From Flavobacterium shii (GTDB lineage: Bacteria > Bacteroidota > Bacteroidia > Flavobacteriales > Flavobacteriaceae), in contig NZ_JAOZEW010000011.1 of NCBI RefSeq assembly GCF_025847235.1, positions 122,572 to 186,571 of the forward strand: 64,000 nt of DNA, given 5' to 3'. The position numbers and the translations under genes are program-made. Of the stretch, positions 11,959 through 21,960 are shown one piece after another (position 1 is the stretch's first letter; each line of letters begins with the position of its first letter). Under the pieces are notes generated by a model, which was not told the origin of the DNA, ran no database searches, and saw only the letters and a program-made list of their open reading frames with translations.

Positions 11959-12630
11959 CTAAAACTGTGTTTCTAATTTGATGTAATCTAAAAATTCTCT
12001 TCGTGTTTGAGGATCTTTAAATTTACCACCAAACTCAGATGTTACGGTACTGCTTTCGATATCTTTAATCCCTCTTGAATTTACGCAAAGATGTTTGGCA
12101 TCTATAACGCAAGCTACATCTTCGGTACCAAGAGCTCTTTGTAATTCCTGAACGATTTGCATGGTAAGACGTTCTTGAACCTGTGGTCTTTTGGAATAAT
12201 ATTCAACAATTCGGTTCATTTTTGATAATCCAATTACTCTTCCGTTAGAAATATAAGCAACATGGGCTCTTCCTATAATTGGTAATAAGTGGTGTTCGCA
12301 GGTAGAATAAAGTGTAATGTTTTTTTCAACCAACATTTCGCCATATTTATAATTATTATCAAAAGTAGACGCTTTTGGTTTTCTTATTGGGTTAAGTCCA
12401 CCAAAAATTTCTTTAACAAACATCTTTGCTACTCTGTTAGGAGTGCCTTTCAAGCTGTCATCTGTTAAATCCATTCCAAGAGTAATTAGAATATTTTCAA
12501 CATCTTTCTTTATTTTTTCTATTTTTTCATCGTCAGTAATTGCAAAAGCATCTTCTCTTATTGGGTTTTGCGCACTTGATCCGATATGATTGTCACCTAT
12601 TTCGTCTAAAAAATCTTCGTTATTTATCAT
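11959..12630 (-). CDS. folE: GTP cyclohydrolase I
   Basis: Converts GTP to dihydroneopterin triphosphate, the first step of folate synthesis. The 223-residue protein carries CEHHLLP with zinc ligands Cys111 and His114, HVAYI, the PQVQERLT region, and the third zinc ligand in HLCVNSRG near residue 182. The first 40 residues are a poorly conserved acidic extension, as is common. It is transcribed alone; a promoter-like TATCTTTA lies upstream on the minus strand. Confidence 0.96.
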   Translation of the reverse strand: MINNEDFLDEIGDNHIGSSAQNPIREDAFAITDDEKIEKIKKDVENILITLGMDLTDDSLKGTPNRVAKMFVKEIFGGLNPIRKPKASTFDNNYKYGEMLVEKNITLYSTCEHHLLPIIGRAHVAYISNGRVIGLSKMNRIVEYYSKRPQVQERLTMQIVQELQRALGTEDVACVIDAKHLCVNSRGIKDIESSTVTSEFGGKFKDPQTRREFLDYIKLETQF

Positions 12631-12773
12631 TAAAAACTACTATTATAATGGGTATATCTTTTTGAGTGCGTAAAGATAATTAATAAAAGGGAAACAGTTT
12701 CTATCGTTTCTACTATTTAATGTGCAGTTTTTGGATATAAATTAAATCACAGACTCGTATGTACCTAAAACAG

Positions 12774-12807
12774 AAATGACAACAACTTTTGATCGTTGTT
12801 GCCATTT
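12774..12807 (-). terminator. Stem-loop after the aminotransferase gene
   Basis: Thirteen-base stem with one mismatch (AAATGACAACAAC at 12774-12786, GTTGTTGCCATTT at 12795-12807), 36 bases past the stop codon of the minus-strand aminotransferase. There is only a short T-rich stretch after it on that strand. Confidence 0.45.
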
Positions 12808-12842
12808 GCATTTTATTAACTAATTGTTTCTTCTGTTGTCTT

Positions 12843-14039
12843 TTATTTTTTAGCATTATAAGCTAAAAGGGCTTCCTTTAAAACAGTAACTGCGCGAATT
12901 AAATCTTCTTTATTCAAGACATATGCGATTCGAACCTGGTTCAATCCCATTCCCGGAGTTGAATAAAATCCTGCAGCAGGAGCAATCATTACAGTTTCGC
13001 CATTATAGTCATAACTTTCCAAAAGCCATTGTGCAAAATCATCTGCATTATCAATTGGCAATTGCGCAATACAATAAAAGGCACCTTTTGGTTTGGTAAC
13101 TATAACGCCTTCTATTTTATTAAGTTCGGTGATTAATGTATCTCTTCGTCCTCTATATTCCGAAATTACTTCATCAAAATAACTTTGAGGTGTGTCTATT
13201 GCAGCTTCGCAAGCAATTTGTTCTACTGTAGGCGGACTTAAACGCGCCTGAGCAAATTTCATTACTGTTGCAATAACATCTTTATTTTTTGAAATCAAAC
13301 AACCAATTCTGGCGCCACACATGCTATAACGTTTCGAAACAGAATCGACCATAATAACGTTTTGTTCAATCCCTTTTAAGTTCATAACCGAATAATGAAT
13401 ATCGCCATCATAAGTGAATTCCCGATATACTTCATCAGCTATTAAATACAAATCATGTTTTTTAACTAAATCCGCCAATTGCAAAATTTCAGATTCAGAA
13501 TATAAATATCCAGTTGGATTCCCAGGATTACATATTAATATAGCTTTAGTTTTTGGTGTAATTAGTTTTTCGAAAGAGGCGATACTTGGTAAAGCAAATC
13601 CTGTTTCGATACTGGAAATTACTGGAACTACAGTTGCACCGGTTGATGCCGAAAAAGCATTATAATTGGCATAAAAAGGTTCGGGAATAATTATTTCATC
13701 TCCCGGATCGGTAATTGTAGCCAATGCAAAAAGCAAAGCTTCAGAACCTCCAGTCGTAATAATTATATCTTCTTTGTTTACATTTACGTTTTGGCGTTGG
13801 TAAAATTGCGCTAGTTTTTTTCTATAACTTTCATACCCTGCAGACGGACTGTATTCAATAATGTTTAAATCAATATTTTTTATGGCCGCGATGGCGACTT
13901 CTGGTGTTTTTATATCAGGTTGACCAATGTTTAAGTGATACACTTTATGTCCTTTTTTCTTAGCTATATCTGCATAAGGAGCAAGTTTACGTATCGGTGA
14001 TTCGGGCATGTTTTTGCCTTTGCTTGAAATTTCTGGCAT
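12843..14039 (-). CDS. Class I PLP-dependent aminotransferase
   Basis: Fold-type I aminotransferase of 398 residues, most like aspartate/aromatic aminotransferases. Visible PLP-binding residues: GGSEALLFA near 97, NPGNPTG at 171-177 with Asn174, ADEVY with Asp202 and Tyr205, SVSKRYSMCGARIG with the Schiff-base Lys236, and RIAY near the C-terminus with the carboxylate-binding Arg. The exact substrate cannot be read from the sequence; aspartate is the common annotation. It is convergent with nothing and has no operon partner. Confidence 0.9.
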   Translation of the reverse strand: MPEISSKGKNMPESPIRKLAPYADIAKKKGHKVYHLNIGQPDIKTPEVAIAAIKNIDLNIIEYSPSAGYESYRKKLAQFYQRQNVNVNKEDIIITTGGSEALLFALATITDPGDEIIIPEPFYANYNAFSASTGATVVPVISSIETGFALPSIASFEKLITPKTKAILICNPGNPTGYLYSESEILQLADLVKKHDLYLIADEVYREFTYDGDIHYSVMNLKGIEQNVIMVDSVSKRYSMCGARIGCLISKNKDVIATVMKFAQARLSPPTVEQIACEAAIDTPQSYFDEVISEYRGRRDTLITELNKIEGVIVTKPKGAFYCIAQLPIDNADDFAQWLLESYDYNGETVMIAPAAGFYSTPGMGLNQVRIAYVLNKEDLIRAVTVLKEALLAYNAKK

Positions 14040-14160
14040 GATCTAAATTATTGAAGTGCAAATTTGCATTTTTTTTTCGAATTTAACGTGAACAATATAA
14101 GTACTTGTTGATTTGTATCAATTAACTAAAATTTTAGTATTTTTATAAGAAATACTCTTA

Positions 14161-15483
14161 ATGAAAAGAAAAATTACTTTGTTTTTTTTGCAAATAATCA
14201 CCTTTACTACATTTGCACAGAATGGATTTGTTATTGATAATCATGCCGATAAAATCACTATTCCTTTTAAATTAATAAATAATCTAATATTTGTACCGAT
14301 AAAGGTAAATGGAGTCGAGTTGAATTTTTTATTGGATTCGGGAGTCGATGATACTGTACTTTTTAGTTTAGAAGATAAAAAAGAAGTAAATTTTTTTAAT
14401 ATCGAGAAAATCAGACTTCGGGGTTTAGGAGCCGAAGATGCTATCGAAGGTTTAAAGTCTACAAATAATACATTGGAGGTGAATGGATTGAAATCCACCA
14501 ATCATTTATTGTATGTTATATTAGATCAGGAATTTAATTTATCTTCCCATATAGGTATTCCGGTTAATGGTATTATTGGTTACCAGTTTTTTAGAAATAA
14601 TTTGGTCGAGATAAATTATCTAAAGAAAAGAATTATAGTTCTTAAATCGAATGAAGTAAATCGAAAAAAATTCGAGAGAAAATTTAAAGCTATTCCAATT
14701 ACTATTGAGAAATCAAAACCTTATATTCATTCAAATACTGTTATAGATAGCGTCGAAGTCTCTGCAAAACTTCTAATTGATATAGGTAATAGTGATGCTT
14801 TTTGGATCTTTCAAAACCCCAAGATTAAAGTACCTAAGAAAAATTTTGAAGATTATTTAGGAAAAGGATTTAGTGGAGACATTGAGGGAAGACGCGCTAA
14901 GGTTGCTAGATTTTCTATTGGAGATTTTACTTTTAAAAACCCTATAATTGCTTTTCCGGATTCAAGTTCTATTCGAAATGTAAAAATGGTTCCAGATAGA
15001 ATAGGTTCTGTAGGAGGAGAAATATTAAAGCGATTTACACTTGTTTTTGACTACGCAGGTAAAAAAATATATCTCAAGAAAAATAGAGATTTTTCACATC
15101 CGTTTACATATAATAAAAGTGGAATTACATTGCAACATAACGGATTACAATGGGTTCAGGAAACGGTTCGTCTGGAAACAGTTCCATTAATGGGAGAATC
15201 ATTAGATGCCAAAGGGGAAAAAATTAGTAATGATTTCAAATATAAATTCCAGTTAAAGCCTATTTTTGAAATAGCTAATATTCGTAAAAATTCGACCGCA
15301 GAACGTTCCGGTTTAAAGACTGGTGATATTATTGTAAGTATCAATAAAAATAAAGCTTATAAATATTCATTGCAACAGATAAATACATTATTAAAATCAG
15401 AAGAAGATATTTGGATTACATTAGAGATTGAAAGAGACAGTCAGGTCTTAAAATTTAATTTTCAGTTAACCGATGAGTTGTAA
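14161..15483 (+). CDS. Secreted retropepsin-like aspartyl protease with PDZ domain
   Basis: A 440-residue exported protein: signal peptide (KRKITLFFLQIITFTTFAQN), then two aspartyl-protease-type units. The first has FLLDSGVDDTVLF near residue 58 and the second LLIDIGNSDAFWIF near 205, where the usual DTG/DSG is altered to DIG. The C-terminal 90 residues form a PDZ domain (GLKTGDIIVSINK). This arrangement is common in Bacteroidota periplasmic or outer-membrane-facing proteins of unknown substrate. The altered second motif raises the possibility that only one active-site Asp pair partner is standard. A perfect 14-base palindrome ACTAAAATTTTAGT lies at 14125-14138 in its short upstream region. 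Confidence 0.85.
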   Translation: MKRKITLFFLQIITFTTFAQNGFVIDNHADKITIPFKLINNLIFVPIKVNGVELNFLLDSGVDDTVLFSLEDKKEVNFFNIEKIRLRGLGAEDAIEGLKSTNNTLEVNGLKSTNHLLYVILDQEFNLSSHIGIPVNGIIGYQFFRNNLVEINYLKKRIIVLKSNEVNRKKFERKFKAIPITIEKSKPYIHSNTVIDSVEVSAKLLIDIGNSDAFWIFQNPKIKVPKKNFEDYLGKGFSGDIEGRRAKVARFSIGDFTFKNPIIAFPDSSSIRNVKMVPDRIGSVGGEILKRFTLVFDYAGKKIYLKKNRDFSHPFTYNKSGITLQHNGLQWVQETVRLETVPLMGESLDAKGEKISNDFKYKFQLKPIFEIANIRKNSTAERSGLKTGDIIVSINKNKAYKYSLQQINTLLKSEEDIWITLEIERDSQVLKFNFQLTDEL

Positions 15484-15637
15484 CTGTTTTATCTTTTTTG
15501 GTGCTTAATAGTAATCAAGTTATTGATAGTTAATTTGTTAAATTATTTTATTTTAATAAGGAATTGGCGAAATAAATGTGTTTTTTTGGTGTTAAGGAAT
15601 TGTTTTGTTATTTTTATCAGAAATTTAATAATAATAC

Positions 15638-18277
15638 ATGGCCAAAAACTACTTTGTTGCATTAAAATTACTTTTATTTTCTCTAGCTTTATTCTTATTA
15701 CCAACCAAAAGTATTGCACAATGTGCCGGTATAGATACCGAAGTGAAAATATGTGATATTGAGAATCCGGTAAATGAATCGATTAATCTACTCGGATTAT
15801 TAGACGGAAGTCCAACTGCGGGAGGAAAATGGTCAGATGATAGTAATACACAAGCGCTGGATGTTAAAACGGGGATTTTATATGCACAAAATATTACTAG
15901 TGGTGGTATCTATGAGTTCACGTATACTGTTCCAGCTGTTCCAGGCTGTGTAAAGAATACCGCAAAATTAAGAATTACTATAGGTGCCTATGCGGGTGTG
16001 GCAGCTCCTTTTGCGACTCCATGTAGTGATAGAGAGGCTTATAATCTTTTTGAAGCATTTAATGGTACAGTTATGGGACCACATAAAAACGGAACCTGGA
16101 CTAATAGTGATGGTCAAGTTGTATCTTCTTCATTTCCAATTAAAGGATTGCAAGGAATTTTTAAATTTACATATACAGTACCTCCAGTACCTGGCTGTGT
16201 ACTACTAATTCCATCAGTCACAGTATGGATAACGGTTGTTAGAGCACCAGAATCGGGAACAGCAAATGATTTATTGTTGTGTGGAAGTACTGATTTAGCT
16301 GCTTATACCAATTTTGATTTACACGATTTACTCTCCGGACATGACGCTGGAGGCGAATGGAAAGGTCCTGGGCTAACTTCGCCAGCAGACCATAATGTCA
16401 ATCTTCAGCAATTATTTGATACGTCTGGAGCGGGAGATTATACGTATGTTTATACTGTTTTGGCGCCTACTCTTAATGGTCATAGGCCATGTTCTAATAA
16501 ATCCGTATCTGCGATAATCACACTCGAAAAAAGCGTTGATTTTACAGGAGCTACTCTTGTTGTAAATTCGGATATATGTGAGACAGAAATTCCTAATGCG
16601 ATTTATTTTGCAACACTTAGAAGAGGTCCAGAAGTTATTCCAGACGGTAAATATAATGTTACTTATAGCATATCGGGTCCAGCTGGGACAACAGTTAATA
16701 CGGAGTTGCTAACTTTAAATAATGGTATGGTGACTTTTCCATTATCTGCTACCTATTTTCAGCAAGTAGGTGCTTTTAAGGTTGAAATTACAAGTATAGT
16801 TGCCGATTGGAATAAAGGAGCTTGTGTTAATATAGTTAATGATTTATCGGATATTTTAAATGTTTTTCCAACTCCGAATATAGATTCTGCAAAACTGAAA
16901 ATTGACCCAATTTGTCAAAAAGAAAATGCGTTGGTACAGATTACAGAAGCCTCAAGTCTTACGGATGGGACTTATCGTATTGTGTATAAATTAGGTGGAG
17001 CCAATGTAATAAATGGAGTAGTAGTTTCTATATCTGTTATTAACGGAGTTTCTAGTTTTGTAATTCCATCGGCCTTAATTAGTAATGAGGGGAATACTTC
17101 GGTTGTAATTACAAACATTACAAATACAATTACCAATTGTACCAATACTGCTAATGTTGCGGGGAGTATTGTAGTGAAATCTTTGCCTAATCCAATTAAT
17201 TACAAAATACATATAGATGATTTTTGTTTAAACGAGCCAGTTTTAGTTTCACTTTCGGGATTAGGAACTTTAACAGATATTATTATTTCATATACAATTT
17301 CGGGAAGTAATTTGGCACCAACACAAATGATTACTTTAGTAGTATCTGGTGGGAAAACAAGTTTTGTAATTCCGCAAAATTTATTTCTCAATACAGGTTC
17401 AACAACAGTCTCAATTACAAGTCTTAGAAATAACGAAACGGGTTGTGGTATTGTGATCACGAGTTTATCAGATGATTTTTTAGTAAACCCTATTCCAATA
17501 GCGCCAACTGCTGGTCCTATGAGTTTTTGTAAATCAGATGGAGCTACAGTTGCTAATTTATTGCCAAACGGGACACAATATAAATGGTATGATTCTGTAA
17601 CGGCTACAACGCCTCTTACGGCTTCATCTATATTAGTTTCGAAAAATTATTACGTTAAAGAAACGGCACTTTCCAGCGGATGTGTATCCCCTGCAACTTC
17701 TATTATTGTTACTATAAATGATGTGGCGTCACCAGTATTAAACCAGAAAGGACAAAATTTTTGTGGAATAGACAATCCTACAATTGCAAATTTGTCTAAT
17801 AATACCAATGCTTCGGCTTCGGTAGTTTGGTATGATGCTCCAGATAATGGAAATCCGTTAACCAATGCAGTTTTACTTCAGGATAATGCAACCTATTACG
17901 GATTTGATTTCTCAAACACTATCAATTGTTTCTCTAATGATGCTCTGATAGTAAAAGTTTCGCTTACAAATTGTACTGATACACAATATGGTGATTTCTT
18001 TATTCCCGATGGATTTTCTCCAAATGGTGATGGAATAAATGATACCTATACAATTCCCGGAATTGATTTTTTATATCCGAATTATACGCTTGAAATCTAT
18101 AATAGATATGGGAACTTAATGTTTAGAGGTAATAAAAGTAAACCGGATTGGGATGGGAAAAATTCCGATTCAAAAATAATTGATGGAGTTGCTCCAAATG
18201 GCGTTTATTTTTATGTTGTCAATTTCAATAAAGACAATAGACCACCTATACAAGGTCGACTTTATTTAAATCGATAA
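15638..18277 (+). CDS. Large secreted protein with T9SS type B sorting domain
   Basis: An 879-residue exported protein with a Sec signal peptide (about residues 1-27, ending SIAQC). The middle contains several repeated Ig-like or adhesin-like units with paired cysteines and phrases such as YEFTYTVPAVPGC and FKFTYTVPPVPGC. The last ~90 residues are a gliding-motility-associated (CHU_C) domain: FFIPDGFSPNGDGINDTYTI, YNRYGNLMFRG, WDGK, GVYFYVV. That domain is the type B signal for secretion by the T9SS. The next gene encodes a PorP/SprF-like protein; type B substrates are known to depend on such linked partners. Probable function: surface adhesin. Ligand unknown. Confidence 0.9.
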   Translation: MAKNYFVALKLLLFSLALFLLPTKSIAQCAGIDTEVKICDIENPVNESINLLGLLDGSPTAGGKWSDDSNTQALDVKTGILYAQNITSGGIYEFTYTVPAVPGCVKNTAKLRITIGAYAGVAAPFATPCSDREAYNLFEAFNGTVMGPHKNGTWTNSDGQVVSSSFPIKGLQGIFKFTYTVPPVPGCVLLIPSVTVWITVVRAPESGTANDLLLCGSTDLAAYTNFDLHDLLSGHDAGGEWKGPGLTSPADHNVNLQQLFDTSGAGDYTYVYTVLAPTLNGHRPCSNKSVSAIITLEKSVDFTGATLVVNSDICETEIPNAIYFATLRRGPEVIPDGKYNVTYSISGPAGTTVNTELLTLNNGMVTFPLSATYFQQVGAFKVEITSIVADWNKGACVNIVNDLSDILNVFPTPNIDSAKLKIDPICQKENALVQITEASSLTDGTYRIVYKLGGANVINGVVVSISVINGVSSFVIPSALISNEGNTSVVITNITNTITNCTNTANVAGSIVVKSLPNPINYKIHIDDFCLNEPVLVSLSGLGTLTDIIISYTISGSNLAPTQMITLVVSGGKTSFVIPQNLFLNTGSTTVSITSLRNNETGCGIVITSLSDDFLVNPIPIAPTAGPMSFCKSDGATVANLLPNGTQYKWYDSVTATTPLTASSILVSKNYYVKETALSSGCVSPATSIIVTINDVASPVLNQKGQNFCGIDNPTIANLSNNTNASASVVWYDAPDNGNPLTNAVLLQDNATYYGFDFSNTINCFSNDALIVKVSLTNCTDTQYGDFFIPDGFSPNGDGINDTYTIPGIDFLYPNYTLEIYNRYGNLMFRGNKSKPDWDGKNSDSKIIDGVAPNGVYFYVVNFNKDNRPPIQGRLYLNR

Positions 18278-18304
18278 TTCCTTTTCTCTTAATATAATTT
18301 TCAA

Positions 18305-19240
18305 ATGAAAAAAATAATACTAATCATAAGTTTTCTTTTTTATATCATGCATGCATCCGCGCAGCAGGATCCCGAATACACACATTATATGTATAATATG
18401 AGTATTGTAAATCCAGCTTACGCAACAGGAACTCCTGCAATGTTAAACTTAGGAACTTTATACAGAACACAATGGGTAGGTGCAGTTGGAGCACCAAAAA
18501 CGTTTAACTTTTTTGCGCATACTTCCCTGAGTAATAAAATAGAAGTAGGAGCATCATTAATATCTGATGATATAGGTGATGGAGCCAAAAAAGAGAATAA
18601 TTTCTATGCCGATTTCGCTTATATACTAGAATTAGGAGGTAAAAATAAACTTTCGTTAGGATTAAAAGCAGGATTTACATCCTTGCAAACTAATTTTAAT
18701 GGATTCAAGCTTCAGAGCGGTGATGTTACAACCGATTTAGCTTTTGCGGAGAATATCAACGTTACCAAACCTAATATTGGTCTGGGAGCCTATTATTTTA
18801 CAGATAAGTTTTATGTTGGATTATCGGCACCAAATTTACTTCGTTCCAAGCATATCGAAGAAAAATCGGGAATAAACGCCTATGGTTCCGAAGATATTCA
18901 TACGTTTTTGACTGCTGGATACGTTTTTAAACTTAGTGATGCATTTAAATTAAAACCTGCATTTATGTCAAAATTTGTGGTTGGAGCTCCGGTTTCTGTA
19001 GATCTTTCGGCAAATGTTTTGTACAATGAAAAGTTTGAATTGGGTGCGGCATACAGGATTAATGACGCCATAAGCGTTTTGATGAATGTAAATGTTTCTA
19101 AAGCAATTAGAGTAGGTTATGCCTATGATTATACAACATCCAATTTGGGTCAGTTTAACTCTGGGACTCATGAAATTATGCTCCTTTTTGATCTGGATTT
19201 ACTAGGAAAAGGATTTGATAAATCACCTAGATTCTTTTAA
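18305..19240 (+). CDS. PorP/SprF family T9SS outer-membrane protein
   Basis: The 311-residue protein has a signal peptide (residues 1-19, ending ASAQQ) followed by the family start QDPEYTHYMYNMSIVNPAYATG, LYRTQWVGAVGAPKTF and a C-terminal beta-barrel pattern. SprF in Flavobacterium johnsoniae is needed for secretion of the adhesin SprB, and paralogues serve neighbouring type B substrates. Here it starts 27 bases after the large type B protein and ends one base before the OmpA-family gene, so the three are one operon. The likely job is delivery or anchoring of the upstream protein; this is inferred from position. Confidence 0.92.
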   Translation: MKKIILIISFLFYIMHASAQQDPEYTHYMYNMSIVNPAYATGTPAMLNLGTLYRTQWVGAVGAPKTFNFFAHTSLSNKIEVGASLISDDIGDGAKKENNFYADFAYILELGGKNKLSLGLKAGFTSLQTNFNGFKLQSGDVTTDLAFAENINVTKPNIGLGAYYFTDKFYVGLSAPNLLRSKHIEEKSGINAYGSEDIHTFLTAGYVFKLSDAFKLKPAFMSKFVVGAPVSVDLSANVLYNEKFELGAAYRINDAISVLMNVNVSKAIRVGYAYDYTTSNLGQFNSGTHEIMLLFDLDLLGKGFDKSPRFF

Positions 19241-19241
19241 A

Positions 19242-21374
19242 ATGAAAAATATGAAAAAACTACTTGTTATACTATTCGTATTTTTAATACAATTTATAAA
19301 CGCTCAGGATCAGGATGTAGCAAGAGCAAAGCGCTTTTTTGATAAAACATATTATAGTGAAGCCATTCCGTTATACGAGAAAATAGTTTCAGAAAAACCT
19401 TCGATGGAAGCTATCAGGAATTTAGCCGACTCTTATTATAATACCAATGATTTAAAGAAAGCCCAGCAATATTATAGGCTTCTGATTAAAAGTTATGATA
19501 AAGATTTAGATAGAAATTACTATTTTAAATATGCGCATACGCTTAAAGCAACTAATAGTTATGAAGAAGCAAATGAAGTTTTAAAACAATATTATTCTAA
19601 GAATAGTCAGGATTATTTAGATTTGGAAAATGCTACAAAAGAGCTTGAAAATGTTTCGGCAATTGGAGACAGATATATTATAAAGAATCTGGCTATAAAC
19701 ACTAAAAATTCAGAATTTGGAGCTGTAAAATATGGGGACAGTTTAGTTTTTGCTGCAGTAAAAAAGAAACCTGGATTATTTGATAAAATGTACAAATGGG
19801 ATAATGAAACGTATCTAAACCTAGTTTCGGCATCAATAAAAAGGATAAATGCAGGAGATTCGATTGCTTATTATTTTGCAAAAGAATTAAAAACAGGAAT
19901 GCATGAATCCAATGCAGTTTTTACTAAAGATGGTAAAATCATGTATTTTACAAGAAATAATTATAAAAATGGACATCGAGGTAAAAACAAAGAAAAAGTT
20001 TCAAATCTCCAAATTTTCAGGGCTGAACTTGTAAAAGGAAAATGGACAAATGTGGTATCACTTCCGTTTAATAGCGAAGATTATTCGGTGGAACATCCAG
20101 CATTGAGTCCAGATGAAAAAACACTGTATTTTGCTTCGGATATGCCGGGAACATTGGGCTCATTTGATATATTCTCGGTAGAAATATATGAAAAAGCATA
20201 CGGGAATCCTCAAAATCTAGGAGCATTAATTAATACCGATAAAAGAGAGCAGTTTCCATTTGTTTCAAAAGATAATAAGCTTTATTTCTCCTCCGATGGG
20301 CATTTGGGCTATGGATCACTAGATGTTTTTGTATCCGAGATTAAAAGCGGAACATACAGTAAGGCTTCAAATGTTGGTTTGCCATTAAATTCTAATCTAG
20401 ATGATTTCTCATTTAATATAGATTCAGATACTAAAGAAGGATATTTTGCTTCGAATAGAGCAGGAGGAAAGGGAAGTGACGATATCTATCAATTAAATGA
20501 AACCAAAGCTTTAATAATCGAGGATTGTAAACAGCTTATTACGGGAATAATTACCGATATAGATACCAAACTACCACTGGAAAACGCTGTTGTAATTCTT
20601 CGACAAGAGGAAAGTAAAGAGTTGCGTACGGTTATAACTTCTGCCGATGGAAAATTCAATTTTATTGTGGCTTGCGAGTTATCGTATACTGTTTTGGCAT
20701 CCAAGGATAATTATACAAATGATTCCAGAAAATTAGTTTTGGATAAAACTAGAGGTAAAAGTAATGATGCTTCGATGGCACTTAAATCTCTGGAAGTCAT
20801 AAAACAAGAGGAAAAAGAACTCGAAGAACAGAAAAAACAAAGAGAAGCATTAGAGTTAGTAGCTTTAAAAGCAAAAGAAGCAAAAGCAAAAGCAACTGAA
20901 ATAGCACAGGCGGAAATCAGGAAAAAAGAAAAAGCGGAGAAAGCAGTTGCAGATCAGAAAGAAAAAGTAGAGAAGATCATTGCACAGGAAAAAGATGTGG
21001 TAAAAGATAAAGACCGATTAATTATCAAGACCGATCCTATCTATTTTGACTATGATTTATGGTACATAAGAAAAGATTCAAAAATTATACTCAACAGGGT
21101 TTTCGAATTAATGAAGAAATATCCTGATATGGTTGTCGAAATTGGTTCTCATACCGACTCAAGAGGTAATGATAAGTATAATGCAAATTTATCTGAAAAA
21201 AGAGCACAATCGACCAAAGATTATTTGGTAGATTCCGGGATTGACAAAAAGAGAATTATAGCCAAAGGTTATGGTGAATCGGTGCCTATTATAAAATGTA
21301 AAACAGATGATGCTTGTTCCGAAGAGCAACATGAGCTTAACCGCCGAAGTGAATTTGTGATTAAAAATCTATAA
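19242..21374 (+). CDS. OmpA-family protein with TPR and propeller-like region
   Basis: A 710-residue envelope protein. I chose the ATG at 19242 because it begins a normal signal peptide (MKNMKKLLVILFVFLIQF) and directly follows the stop of the SprF-like gene; an upstream ATG at 19215 overlaps that gene. Order of parts: signal peptide, TPR-like helices (about 25-140), PD40-type beta-propeller repeats (HPALSPDEKTLYFASD, QFPFVSKDNKLYFSSDG), a carboxypeptidase-regulatory-like beta domain, an Ala/Glu/Lys-rich coiled coil, and the C-terminal OmpA peptidoglycan-binding domain (IGSHTDSRGNDKYN, LSEKRAQS). It resembles PorE and other T9SS-linked OmpA proteins, probably tying the secretion partner to the cell wall. 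Confidence 0.9.
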   Translation: MKNMKKLLVILFVFLIQFINAQDQDVARAKRFFDKTYYSEAIPLYEKIVSEKPSMEAIRNLADSYYNTNDLKKAQQYYRLLIKSYDKDLDRNYYFKYAHTLKATNSYEEANEVLKQYYSKNSQDYLDLENATKELENVSAIGDRYIIKNLAINTKNSEFGAVKYGDSLVFAAVKKKPGLFDKMYKWDNETYLNLVSASIKRINAGDSIAYYFAKELKTGMHESNAVFTKDGKIMYFTRNNYKNGHRGKNKEKVSNLQIFRAELVKGKWTNVVSLPFNSEDYSVEHPALSPDEKTLYFASDMPGTLGSFDIFSVEIYEKAYGNPQNLGALINTDKREQFPFVSKDNKLYFSSDGHLGYGSLDVFVSEIKSGTYSKASNVGLPLNSNLDDFSFNIDSDTKEGYFASNRAGGKGSDDIYQLNETKALIIEDCKQLITGIITDIDTKLPLENAVVILRQEESKELRTVITSADGKFNFIVACELSYTVLASKDNYTNDSRKLVLDKTRGKSNDASMALKSLEVIKQEEKELEEQKKQREALELVALKAKEAKAKATEIAQAEIRKKEKAEKAVADQKEKVEKIIAQEKDVVKDKDRLIIKTDPIYFDYDLWYIRKDSKIILNRVFELMKKYPDMVVEIGSHTDSRGNDKYNANLSEKRAQSTKDYLVDSGIDKKRIIAKGYGESVPIIKCKTDDACSEEQHELNRRSEFVIKNL

Positions 21375-21397
21375 GAATCATTTATGTGGGGGAATTA

Positions 21398-21445
21398 ACC
21401 GCAAAGGTCACAAAGGTTTACGCAAAGCTCACAATCCCGAAGCGT
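21398..21445. repeat. ACCGCAAAG-type intergenic repeat with CCCGA hairpin
   Basis: TTAACCGCAAAGG, CACAAAGG and TTTACGCAAAG in tandem, followed by the small palindrome ATCCCGAAGCGTCGGGAT. The same units recur at 59172-59233 and, inverted, at about 62108-62152. Confidence 0.6.
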
Positions 21446-21518
21446 CGGGATTAAATAGTTTAATCTTTTAATCTGTGGCAAAAAAAAACGTGCTTATTCG
21501 TGGCAAACTCTATAAAAA

Positions 21519-21549
21519 AAATCGCTTCCTAAATTTTAGGAAGCGATTT
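21519..21549. terminator. Bidirectional terminator between ompA-like gene and DUF1573 gene
   Basis: Perfect 12-base stem (AAATCGCTTCCT at 21519-21530, AGGAAGCGATTT at 21538-21549) with a 7-base loop and flanking A and T runs, located between two convergent genes. Confidence 0.85.
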
Positions 21550-21576
21550 CTATTTATAGGGAAGTATGCTTTAATA

Positions 21577-21960
21577 TTAATTTGCTACGTCTCCTTTGAT
21601 TTTTAAAGCAATACGGCCTTCGTCGTAATTTACTGCATTGGTTTCTACGGTAATTGTTTTTCTGATTGGCCCAGAAGCCATATTAAATTTTACTTCAATT
21701 TTTCCTGATTTGCCAGGCATAATTGCTGCAGATGGTTTAGATACGATACTAATACCTGCCGTAGATTGTACTGATGTGATCATTAATGGAGCGTCACCAG
21801 TATTTGTAAACTCGAAGGCTTTAACTCCGTTATCTCCTTTACTTACTGTACCATAATCAATAGTATTGTCCTTGGCAGCAAAATCAATTTTTGGGCCGTT
21901 TTGAGCAAAGCTGATGGTTGTTACCATTAGGGTTGCTATAAATGAGGCTACTTTCTTCAT
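21577..21960 (-). CDS. DUF1573 secreted protein
   Basis: A 127-residue exported protein: signal peptide ending SFAQNG, then one ~100-residue beta-rich domain with the DUF1573 pattern (GTVSKGDNGVKAFEFTNTGD, PLMITSVQSTAG, SKPSAAIMPGKSGKIEVKFN). The family is ASPM/HYDIN-like Ig fold and is abundant in Bacteroidota; its role is not known. It is divergent from valS with 242 bases between them. Confidence 0.88.
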   Translation of the reverse strand: MKKVASFIATLMVTTISFAQNGPKIDFAAKDNTIDYGTVSKGDNGVKAFEFTNTGDAPLMITSVQSTAGISIVSKPSAAIMPGKSGKIEVKFNMASGPIRKTITVETNAVNYDEGRIALKIKGDVAN

